NCBI GenBank assembly: GCA_964417785.1
Contig: CAYQJO010000042.1
Span: 1 to 24,022 of the forward strand
From: DAOTUL01 sp034437435
Lineage (GTDB): Bacteria > Chloroflexota > Anaerolineae > Aggregatilineales > Phototrophicaceae
Reading direction: 5' to 3'
DNA length: 24,022 nucleotides
Part shown: positions 1 through 7,470 of the stretch, piece after piece
How positions within the stretch are numbered: position 1 is the first letter of the stretch
How the letters are laid out: every line of letters starts with the position of its first letter
Program-made: the position numbers and the translations under genes
Notes under the pieces: model-generated
What the model saw: only the letters and a program-made list of their open reading frames with translations
Databases searched by the model: none
What the model was told of the DNA's origin: nothing

Positions 1-71
1 ACCCATTTTTTTTTTTTTTTCAAGACTGGTTTGGAGAAAAGGGGAGCTTTTTATGCCTCCTTTGGGGGGGT

Positions 72-2153
72 TTAATTTTCGTTTCGCAATGCAAGATCAT
101 AACCGCCGATGGTACCACCGTAGATGGTGCCGAAATGGGTGGCGACGATAGTATATGTGCCATCCTGGCTGAGGCGCACATTGTTGATGAGCGAGTTGGT
201 CGTGTCGTTGGCGTCGTCGTTGGTGGCGATCTCAATGCCGAACGGGTCCAGAAGGAACAGGAGTGTATCCAGTGTCCCAGATGTCCGGTTCATGCTGACC
301 GTGACTACATCGCCCGCCAGACCCTCGAATGTGTACAGATCAAACTTATTCTGTGGGGTGATGCTGCCGGGGATCGACTCACCGCCTGTCAGTGCGACCG
401 CCGCTGCCTGCTCCGATTGGATATTGAGGGTTTCGCTGCCACCGATAATGCCACCGACGTCGCCAGTAGCAACCCGATTCTGATCAATCGTAAAGCTGGT
501 CAAATAGCGCTCGGTGAACTCAATCGGCACGGTGTCGGTGAAGATCAACTGTCCATCTACGACGATGAAGATGTTGAACACGACCGGACGGAAGTCATCG
601 CACTGGCTGCGATACCACACATCGACTTCGTAGGAGCCGATGCGCAGAAACCCTTCCGGCCAGTAGATGTAGGAGATGGGTGTGCCTTCGCTGACCGTAC
701 AGTTGATGTTGCCGGAAACCTCCAGCCGCCCACCGCTCTGGACCGCCGTCTCGTCGTTGAAGACCGAATCGCCGAAGGGATCGCGGACCAGCAAACGTAG
801 TTCGGCGTTGGTCTCCCAGGTGATAAGAACCTGGATGTCGCCGTTGGGCAGGTCGAACTGGGCCAGTTCGGCATTGGCACTGGCGCGATTGAGTGCAAGC
901 TGATAGCGGCCTTCGGTACCGCCCACATCCTTACCGTAGCGCGAGGCGAAAACGGTATAAGTATCGGTGGTCGGCAGGCGCAGGTTGTTGATGGCTGAGT
1001 TGGTGTTGACCGCTGACTCGATGTCATCATTGGCACCGACGATCACGCCAGCCGAGTCCAGCACCAGCACCAGGGTATCCAGGCTGCCTTCTGTGGCGGT
1101 CATATTGAGCGAGACGGTCTCGCCACTGTTGCCGTTGAAGGTATAGGTCTGCCAGGGTTGGTCGTTGGTGATAAGGCCCGACACAGGCAGATCAGGTACG
1201 ATCTCCTGATCGGGGAGGGCCAGAATGTCCTGGGCGGATATCGGCAAAACCTGCGTATCGGTGTAGGGACCGGCAGTGCCAACAGACGCACTGCCATCAC
1301 TGTTGACGGTGTAGCTGGAAATGAACACATTGGCGATGTTGTTGACGGGTGCCGGTACGCTGCCCTGGATGGGGTCAAGCGGCTGGCCGTCAACTGTCAC
1401 CTGCACGGTGAAGTCAACCGGCTGGGCATTGGCGCAGCTCTGCCGATAATAAACCAGAATCTCATAACTACCGATAGCGTGCGAGCCGGGTGACCATGAG
1501 GCTGTTTCGACAGCGGGTGGCTCCGTCAGGACCTCGCACAGGCCGTTGGCATCCAGCCCGAAACTGCCGCCGCTGGCGGTAGTCCGCGAGTCCCAGAACA
1601 GCGACTCTCCGGTCGGCTCACGCACCTGAAGGTTCAGGTCGTCCTGGGTGTTCCAGGTCAGTGTCACCTGCATGCCATTCAGCATGTTGACCTGTCCCTG
1701 CTGGAATGTGACTTCTTCCTGGGGGACCTGAGTTGGCTCAGGTGTTTCCACGACCGTCCGTGTGATATAGCTCAGGGTGATGACGAACGATCCTTCCAGA
1801 ATAGTTTCAACACCGGGCGTCGGGAAAATCGTGACGTAATAGGTGCCGGTACGCTCCAACCGGACGTTATCCAGGGTGCGTGGTGAGTCAGCATCGACAA
1901 TCTGAAGCTGGCTGATAAAGCTGCCATCAGCATCGGTGAATGCCAATGTCAGCGCCAGACCGGCCTGTGGCTCCAGGGTCAGCGAGATTACATCACCCGC
2001 TGCCGAGTCGAATAGATAAACCTGTGCGGGTTCAGTCACAGAGACTTCTCCCTCGACCGCCAGGTCTGGTGTAAGGACGCGGTCGCCCTGCTGGGCGGCT
2101 GCCGGCACAGTCAGCAGTATGAGCAGAGTAATGAGTAAGATTGCACGGCGCAT
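72..2153 (-). CDS. Secreted multi-module protein: three PPC domains alternating with two YfaP/DUF2135-like beta domains
   Basis: The protein is 693 residues. I start it at the ATG at 2153, preceded by the Shine-Dalgarno sequence AGGAG at 7 nt, because residues 1-20 then form a clean signal peptide (MRRA, a hydrophobic run, then AAA). A start 12 codons upstream would add a charged stretch in front of it. Modules, with rough limits: PPC-like 30-130, YfaP-like 158-295, PPC 322-422, YfaP-like 435-570, PPC 592-690. PPC2 and PPC3 share the NDD and INN-LRL/VRL motifs and a G-T-G-YDLAL-type ending; PPC1 lacks NDD and is the most divergent. Each YfaP-like module begins with an LTWNT or ITWET strand and carries two cysteines (C206/C240, C485/C518) that could form a disulphide outside the cell. 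PPC domains are beta-sandwich modules often attached to secreted proteases, but no catalytic domain is present here. It is the last gene of the minus-strand envelope cluster. A surface-binding or structural role is inferred; no enzymatic function is assigned. Confidence 0.85.
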   Translation of the reverse strand: MRRAILLITLLILLTVPAAAQQGDRVLTPDLAVEGEVSVTEPAQVYLFDSAAGDVISLTLEPQAGLALTLAFTDADGSFISQLQIVDADSPRTLDNVRLERTGTYYVTIFPTPGVETILEGSFVITLSYITRTVVETPEPTQVPQEEVTFQQGQVNMLNGMQVTLTWNTQDDLNLQVREPTGESLFWDSRTTASGGSFGLDANGLCEVLTEPPAVETASWSPGSHAIGSYEILVYYRQSCANAQPVDFTVQVTVDGQPLDPIQGSVPAPVNNIANVFISSYTVNSDGSASVGTAGPYTDTQVLPISAQDILALPDQEIVPDLPVSGLITNDQPWQTYTFNGNSGETVSLNMTATEGSLDTLVLVLDSAGVIVGANDDIESAVNTNSAINNLRLPTTDTYTVFASRYGKDVGGTEGRYQLALNRASANAELAQFDLPNGDIQVLITWETNAELRLLVRDPFGDSVFNDETAVQSGGRLEVSGNINCTVSEGTPISYIYWPEGFLRIGSYEVDVWYRSQCDDFRPVVFNIFIVVDGQLIFTDTVPIEFTERYLTSFTIDQNRVATGDVGGIIGGSETLNIQSEQAAAVALTGGESIPGSITPQNKFDLYTFEGLAGDVVTVSMNRTSGTLDTLLFLLDPFGIEIATNDDANDTTNSLINNVRLSQDGTYTIVATHFGTIYGGTIGGYDLALRNEN

Positions 2154-2234
2154 TCGTTTTCTCCTCAGTCCGATTAGAATGCAGAGCAAGTGTAGCCCAT
2201 CGTGGGCCAGTCGGAAAGCAACGGTTGCCCGACG

Positions 2235-3506
2235 TTAGCCGGGTCGGGCGGTAGCGGCGATTTTGGGCTTGAGTTCGACGGTGGTGGTTCGTCCAGCGAA
2301 GACCTCAACGATTTCCGAAACGCGCTGGCCGTCGTACTGGGTGACGACCTCATACAGTCCGGCCTGTACATCACCGAAGACGAAGTTCTCCTGCCAGATG
2401 GGGTCTTCGTTTACATCATTGACATTATCAAGGTAGGTGTAAGTCTCGGTGCTGCTGACCGCCAGACCGGTGTTATAGCTGCGCAGGGTAATGGTCTGAT
2501 TGACAATCAGGTTGTCGCGTGCATCAACGAGGCGACCGGCAATCGTGCCACGCCCGACATAGGGTACCATCCATAGTGCTGGATTGTACGAGTCACCGTA
2601 GCGCAGATCACGTCCTGGCGGTCCCATGCGGACCTCGAAATGGAGATGAGGGCCGGAGACCCGTCCACTATCGCCGTTCAGCGCAATCGGATCGCCGTCC
2701 TGGACAATTTGCCCTTGCTGCACCAGTACGCTTTGTAGATGGGCGTAGAGCGTCCAGAGTTGCTGCCCATTCCAGCCGAAATCGTGTTCAATGACGACGA
2801 CATTACCATAGCTGGGCGATCCTTGAAAGTAGGGATCGTCGTCGGTTGAGGCGAAAATGACCGTGCCTGAACCGGCGGCGCGGACGGTTGTGCCGATGTC
2901 ATTGGGCATGTCGATGCCGTGATGAATGCGCGACGGGTTATCCAGTTCCAGTCCGTCGGACCCGAAGGGATAGTAGAAGATGCCGAAATTGGTGGCGTTT
3001 GAGTCGATAGGGCGGGTGAAGTAATAATGGTCACGCCCCTGGGGGTCGAGGTTCAGCGGCGGTGAATAGGCTGGTGGCTGCCAGACCTGTGTCGGCCCGC
3101 TGGCGACGACCTGCACCGGCGGTGAATCGTCGTCGCCCGCCGGTGTGATGGTCGGCAGGAGCGGTGTCGGTGTAATTCCCACACTGACCGGGGCTACCGT
3201 AAACAAAACATCTTCGCCCAGCGCTGCCGCCGGGATCAGGGTCGATGTCGGGCCGCTGGCGGGAGCCAGGGTCGGGGCGGCGAACGGCTGTGTGGGAATG
3301 GCGATGGTGGGCATGGCTGTGGTGTCGCTGCCAAAGTTGGCGCTAAAGATGTCACGCAGGGGATTGGCAGCGCTGGTCGACGGTATTTCAGTCGGCACGA
3401 CCACGCGCAAAGATTGGGCTGGCTGGGCGTTCTGGTAAAGCAAAAAGCCAAATCCACCGAGTATAACCATGAGTACCATGACGGTTATCAGGTTGCTGCT
3501 GCGCAT
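2235..3506 (-). CDS. Membrane-anchored M23 (LytM-type) metallopeptidase
   Basis: The protein is 423 residues. Residues 7-25 form an N-terminal membrane anchor, followed by a Thr/Pro/Ala-rich linker to about 150. The M23 domain covers about 165-320 and keeps the zinc and catalytic motifs: HHGID (H196, D199), YAHL (H256) and PHLHFE (H287, H289). M23 enzymes cut peptide cross-links or stems in peptidoglycan. Since all motifs are intact, activity outside the membrane is likely, unlike degenerate EnvC-type activators. A C-terminal beta-sandwich (about 318-415) resembles a carboxypeptidase-regulatory or SpaA-like module. The start is uncertain by one codon: ATGATG follows AGGAGG, and I chose the second ATG (better spacing), which shares one base with the TGA of the upstream gene; the first ATG (3509) would give a 4-nt overlap. 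Either way it is translationally coupled to the TolB-type gene. The long upstream extension of the frame overlaps that gene and is not coding. Confidence 0.9.
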   Translation of the reverse strand: MRSSNLITVMVLMVILGGFGFLLYQNAQPAQSLRVVVPTEIPSTSAANPLRDIFSANFGSDTTAMPTIAIPTQPFAAPTLAPASGPTSTLIPAAALGEDVLFTVAPVSVGITPTPLLPTITPAGDDDSPPVQVVASGPTQVWQPPAYSPPLNLDPQGRDHYYFTRPIDSNATNFGIFYYPFGSDGLELDNPSRIHHGIDMPNDIGTTVRAAGSGTVIFASTDDDPYFQGSPSYGNVVVIEHDFGWNGQQLWTLYAHLQSVLVQQGQIVQDGDPIALNGDSGRVSGPHLHFEVRMGPPGRDLRYGDSYNPALWMVPYVGRGTIAGRLVDARDNLIVNQTITLRSYNTGLAVSSTETYTYLDNVNDVNEDPIWQENFVFGDVQAGLYEVVTQYDGQRVSEIVEVFAGRTTTVELKPKIAATARPG

Positions 3507-5677
3507 CATCCCTCCTGTGTCGCTGTCGGGATCGGGGCGGGTGTCGGGGTTGGCATCCAGGCCCCAAGCTGGGCTGCGGTATACAGTTCGCGCATGGCAT
3601 TGATCCAGTCCAGACCATCGGTTTGGCGGAAGGTCCAGTAATTGATGACGTTGCGGTTGGCTCGCCAGTCCTGCCCGGCAGCGACCCGTTCCCATTTGTA
3701 GTCGGCAGCGATCTGTGTCAGATCGACATAATAACCGTCGGGCAGGGTATCGCGCAGTTTACCACCCTGGTCATACGCCTCAACATCGCCCGCGAGCGCA
3801 GCGCTGAAATCCCAGGGCATATGGCGCAGCGGCTCACCAAGCTGGCCGGTCTGGGCTTCGTCAGCGACACGCACAAACACGCGCCAGTAAGTTGCCAGAT
3901 CGCTGTCCTCGCGCACCACCTCGAAGGGCGGCGGGAAACCCGCCTGGATACGGTTGAATGAGAAGGCGCGTCCGGTCCGGTGCCAGTTACGATTCGGCAC
4001 CCCCGGTTCTGGCCGCCGGTCCAGGCTCCACAAGGCATCGCTGAGGGTACCGAGGAAATCGACACCGCTCGCGTCATTGACCTGCTGGCGCAGCGCGTTG
4101 AACGAGTCGTTCACCCGGTCGCTGAGGACTGCCGGTTCGACGCCATCAACGTTGAATATCGGTCCCAGGCCGTAGGGTGGATCGTCGTTGGTGCTGACCA
4201 CCTGCTCCTCATATAGTGGTGTCTCGACAGCCAGCGGCAGTCCCCCGGCATTTACCAGGGTTGATGGCAACGGCGCACTCGTCCACACAGGGAGGGTTGC
4301 GCCTTTTCGTGCCTGGATCACTTCTGTTGTTACGCCCGCTTCAATGTAAGGCGCGGCGGTAATCAGGGCACCTTCACTGGAATCGACTGCGAACACGATG
4401 CTGCTGCCGTCGGGCGACCACGCCGGGGTCCGGCCCCGGCGGAAGGCGGCGGCTTCGGCATTGGGATCATCGACAGGCTTGATGAACACGGTCTCGGATC
4501 CGGCTTCGACCGCGCTGTAGGCCAGCACTGTGCCGTCGGGCGACCATGCCGGGTAGTCTTCATGGCGATTGGGTGTATTGGTCAGGTTGAAGACACTGCC
4601 GTCGTCCAGCGAGACGACATAAATATCCTGGTTGCCATCACGCCAGGAGACAAACGCGATCCGGCGGCCATCGGGCGACCAGGTTGGCGAGAAATCAGCA
4701 CTATCGGAAACGGCCAGCGGAACCGGCGTCTCCGAGCCATCCGACCGCATGACGAAAATATCGAGATGGGTGCCGCTCTGGTAAACCTCATAAACCAGGA
4801 ATGCGTCATCGGGACTCCACTTCGGACGCCCCTCAAACGCCAGATTGTAGGTCATGCGGGTGGTCTCGCCGGTGATGAGATCGTAGATGTACAGGTCCCA
4901 GTTGCTATCTTCCTGCCGTGACGCATAAGCCAGACGCATGCCGTCATTGGACCATGCGGGATCGCGGTCGTCCTCCGGTGAGTTGACAATGCGAATCGGC
5001 GTCAGACTGCCGACCGTCACGGTCCAGATGTCGGATTGTCCGGCTTCGCGCTGGACAAAAGCCAGTGTACCGGCCTCCTGCAAGACGGCGGGAAGCGCTG
5101 TGGCGGTTGGCACAGCGGTGGGCAGATTTAAACCGACCGGCTGCTGTGGTTCTGTGTCCTGGGGATCGTCCACCGGGCCGGTGTTCAAACCGGGCGACAT
5201 GGGGATAATCGGGTTGTCGCTGCCGGTGTTGGATGTCGCCCAGATGACGACACCCATCAGTGCCGCCAGTACCACTACGACCATGCCGCTAAGGACGCGG
5301 TTTTGCGCCCGCAGCGGGTCCTCGATGATGCTGGTGTCGATTTCGGCGCGGGCGCTGCGGCGAACCATTGTGTTTTCGGCGGCCTGCCGGGCATTAATAG
5401 CCGTGCGATTGGTCAGGCGCAGCACAAAATTGAGCAGGACCAGTGCCACCCCGCCGATGAAACCAAGAATGGTGACAACCACCCGCCGGATGTGGTTGAA
5501 CAGCCAGAGCAAACCGCCCACAATTGCCAGGACAACGCCCGCGATTAGCTTGAAAACGTTGCCCGTTGATCCGAGCAGTCGTTCAACCCCGCTGACTGCC
5601 AATCCTACCAGACCAGCGCTGGTTTTGATGGCGACGACACCGAGACGGTCTGTCACACGATAGGCACGTAATAGCAT
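3506..5677 (-). CDS. Membrane-anchored TolB-like beta-propeller protein with a C-terminal domain carrying an M15-like motif
   Basis: The protein is 723 residues, started at ATG 5677 (AGGAA about 7 nt upstream, at the start of a hydrophobic region); upstream in-frame ATGs at 5764 and 5704 would add a polar leader. Hydrophobic spans lie at about 11-30, 41-60, 65-88 and 130-147, then a Pro/Thr linker. Residues 202-432 hold PD40/TolB propeller repeats, seen as repeated P-x-WS-PDG and N-D-x-YVV/IY patterns at about 240, 287, 333, 378 and 420. Residues 500-700 form a separate Trp/Tyr-rich domain. It contains WHRTGRAFSF (565-574), which resembles the metal-binding SxHxxGxAxD motif of M15 D-Ala-D-Ala peptidases, but Ser replaces the ligand Asp. 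A Thr/Pro-rich tail ends the protein. It is the first gene of the envelope cluster and is coupled to the M23 gene. Propeller and membrane anchor are clear; the C-terminal assignment is inference. Confidence 0.85.
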   Translation of the reverse strand: MLLRAYRVTDRLGVVAIKTSAGLVGLAVSGVERLLGSTGNVFKLIAGVVLAIVGGLLWLFNHIRRVVVTILGFIGGVALVLLNFVLRLTNRTAINARQAAENTMVRRSARAEIDTSIIEDPLRAQNRVLSGMVVVVLAALMGVVIWATSNTGSDNPIIPMSPGLNTGPVDDPQDTEPQQPVGLNLPTAVPTATALPAVLQEAGTLAFVQREAGQSDIWTVTVGSLTPIRIVNSPEDDRDPAWSNDGMRLAYASRQEDSNWDLYIYDLITGETTRMTYNLAFEGRPKWSPDDAFLVYEVYQSGTHLDIFVMRSDGSETPVPLAVSDSADFSPTWSPDGRRIAFVSWRDGNQDIYVVSLDDGSVFNLTNTPNRHEDYPAWSPDGTVLAYSAVEAGSETVFIKPVDDPNAEAAAFRRGRTPAWSPDGSSIVFAVDSSEGALITAAPYIEAGVTTEVIQARKGATLPVWTSAPLPSTLVNAGGLPLAVETPLYEEQVVSTNDDPPYGLGPIFNVDGVEPAVLSDRVNDSFNALRQQVNDASGVDFLGTLSDALWSLDRRPEPGVPNRNWHRTGRAFSFNRIQAGFPPPFEVVREDSDLATYWRVFVRVADEAQTGQLGEPLRHMPWDFSAALAGDVEAYDQGGKLRDTLPDGYYVDLTQIAADYKWERVAAGQDWRANRNVINYWTFRQTDGLDWINAMRELYTAAQLGAWMPTPTPAPIPTATQEG

Positions 5678-5765
5678 ACGAATTTCCTGATACCTGACGT
5701 GCATTGTACTGGCAAAAGGGGTTCGCGGCAAAGAGTGTTTGCCTTCTTTGCAATCTTGCGTCATA

Positions 5766-5779
5766 TTTGTAATTACAAA
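5766..5779. promoter_or_regulatory. Perfect 14-bp palindrome in a divergent promoter region
   Basis: TTTGTAATTACAAA reads the same on both strands. It lies in the 129-bp spacer between the start of the TolB-type gene (5677, minus) and the L,D-transpeptidase gene (5807, plus), 28 nt before the latter's ATG. The spacing fits an operator for a dimeric repressor able to control both envelope units. No matching regulator is encoded next to it and I do not recognise the site. Confidence 0.4.
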
Positions 5780-5806
5780 CAGTTTATCCTGGGAGTTTAA
5801 TACACA

Positions 5807-6907
5807 ATGCGGCGTTTGTTAGCTTCAATCCTGTTTTGCTTTGCTTTGCTTCCTGCACTGGCACAGTCCAGTGAGCAGCTTACCCATACTGTCCAACCCG
5901 GCGAAAATCTGTACCGGATCGCACTCCGTTACGGCGTGGACATCAATGAACTGGCACAGGTGAACCAGATCACGGATGTGTCGCGCATCTTTCGCGGACA
6001 GGTTCTTGCCATCCCCGGTTTGAGTGTGCCGGATGACAGTAATGAGGTGGTCAATCCGCTGGTCGCCGGAACACCGGCGAAGCATGTGGTGCAGCCGGGC
6101 GAGTCGCTGACGATGATCGCCAATCTATACGGCATGACAGTCGAGCAGTTGATCCGGGCCAACAACATCGCCAGTCCGAATTTCATACATCGTGGTCAGG
6201 AGTTGAACGTTTGGACAGCGGAGACAGTGCAGCAGAACGCGGTCGCGCCCGATTCGCTACCAGACGCCCTGACGGCGGGACCGCAGCCGGAGTCCGCCAC
6301 CACCTATACGGTGCAATATGGTGAACATCTGTCGCAGATCGCCCGTCGGTTCGGCATCACCTGGACTGCACTGGCACAGGCCAACGGGATTGTCGATCCA
6401 AATCACATCCAACCGGGTCAGGTCCTCTCGATTCCTGGTACGGATAGCACGGTTGCTTCACCGCAGCCACAGCCCCAGCCCCAGGCGGCAGTCGTTGCCG
6501 ATAGGGGTATTATCCAGCCGCCAGAGATTGTCGCGCCCGCAGCGACAATCGCACAGGGCAAGCAGATCATCGTAGACCTGAGCGATTCGCGGATTTATGC
6601 CTATGAGAACGGGCAGGTGGTGCATTCCGTGCTGGCATCGACCGGCCTGCCGGCGACGCCCACCGTCCAGGGAGATTTCACGGTCCAGCGACGTATCCGC
6701 GCCCAGACGATGAGCGGGCCGGGTTATTACCTGCCGAATGTTGAATGGGTGCTATATTTTTACGCCGGGTACGCCATTCATGGCACTTACTGGCATAGCA
6801 ATTACGGTCAGCCGATGAGTCATGGTTGTGTCAATCTACCCAACCATGAAGCACAGTGGTTCTTTGACTGGGCACCCATCGGCACGCCGGTTCGGGTACA
6901 GGCTTAG
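5807..6907 (+). CDS. Secreted L,D-transpeptidase with three LysM domains and a YkuD domain
   Basis: The protein is 366 residues. A signal peptide (MRRLLASILF to about residue 21, ending ALAQS) leads to three LysM repeats at about 26-70, 93-136 and 166-210. Each has the H/Y-TVQ-PGE-L-IA-R-YG start and a GQ-L-IPG-type end. A Pro/Gln-rich linker follows, then a YkuD catalytic domain at about 252-364. The catalytic signature is intact: HGTYW with H325 and SHGCVNL with Cys341 as nucleophile. YkuD enzymes make 3-3 cross-links in peptidoglycan or attach proteins to it; LysM binds the GlcNAc-containing glycan. The start has GGGAG about 10 nt upstream. Its stop TAG overlaps the stop TAA of the convergent HD gene. 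Together with the M23 and TolB-type genes it forms a wall-remodelling neighbourhood. Confidence 0.93.
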   Translation: MRRLLASILFCFALLPALAQSSEQLTHTVQPGENLYRIALRYGVDINELAQVNQITDVSRIFRGQVLAIPGLSVPDDSNEVVNPLVAGTPAKHVVQPGESLTMIANLYGMTVEQLIRANNIASPNFIHRGQELNVWTAETVQQNAVAPDSLPDALTAGPQPESATTYTVQYGEHLSQIARRFGITWTALAQANGIVDPNHIQPGQVLSIPGTDSTVASPQPQPQPQAAVVADRGIIQPPEIVAPAATIAQGKQIIVDLSDSRIYAYENGQVVHSVLASTGLPATPTVQGDFTVQRRIRAQTMSGPGYYLPNVEWVLYFYAGYAIHGTYWHSNYGQPMSHGCVNLPNHEAQWFFDWAPIGTPVRVQA

Positions 6908-7467
6908 GCCAGTCCCATCTTTTCGGCGTCGGCCTGCATGGCGTCCAGCACAATTTGAATATGGTCATCGAGCGCCACGCCCAACCGGGCGGCAGCGTGT
7001 TCGATTTCTTCGCGGTTGACCGGCGCAGCGAATGCCTTGTCCTTCCACTTTTTGCGGATAGACTTCAGTTTGACATCCAGGACGCTCTTGGAGGGCCGAA
7101 CCAGGGCGACGGCGATGATAAAGCCGGTCAACTCATCGACCGCGACCAGAGTCTTCTCCATGTCGGATTCGGGCTTCACGCCGGTGATCTCCTCGGCGTG
7201 CGCGAGAATGGCACGGATGATGTCTTCCGATACGCCGCGCTCGCGCAGGATTTTCGATCCAACGACCGGGTGGCCTTCAACAGCGACATCAGGGTATTTC
7301 TCATAGTCAAAATCATGCAGCAGACCCACCACACCCCATAGATCGGGATCGCCGCCAAAACGTGGCGCATAGGCTCGCATGGTGCTCTCTACCGCCAGCA
7401 TATGGCGGCGCAGGGTCTCGCTTTCGGTAAATTCGGTGACGATAGTCCAGGCTTCTTCTCGCTGCAA
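6904..7467 (-). CDS. HD-domain protein (HDIG-type predicted phosphohydrolase)
   Basis: The protein is 187 residues. The HD-superfamily metal pattern is visible: H22, the H51-D52 pair in GLLHDFDYE, H66 in EGHP, H90 in AILAHAEE and D111 in AVDELTG. Small HD proteins of this type are metal-dependent phosphohydrolases acting on nucleotides or related phosphates; the substrate cannot be read from the sequence. The start is a TTG at 7467 with GGAGG 7 nt upstream, the SD lying inside the last codons of the kinase gene. No ATG gives a full domain. It begins 3 nt after the kinase stop, so the two are co-transcribed and probably coupled. Its TAA (6904-6906) overlaps the convergent transpeptidase TAG, leaving no room for a separate terminator. 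Confidence 0.85.
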   Translation of the reverse strand: MQREEAWTIVTEFTESETLRRHMLAVESTMRAYAPRFGGDPDLWGVVGLLHDFDYEKYPDVAVEGHPVVGSKILRERGVSEDIIRAILAHAEEITGVKPESDMEKTLVAVDELTGFIIAVALVRPSKSVLDVKLKSIRKKWKDKAFAAPVNREEIEHAAARLGVALDDHIQIVLDAMQADAEKMGLA

Positions 7468-7470
7468 AAC

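Noticed and set aside
135..800. A 221-residue plus-strand frame at the window start
   Set aside because: It is antisense to the PPC protein and has no domain signature.
2195..2207. Small hairpin GCCCA-TCG-TGGGC between the M23 and PPC genes
   Set aside because: The stem is only 5 bp, the loop 3 nt, and no U-tract follows on the minus strand, so it is not supported as a terminator.
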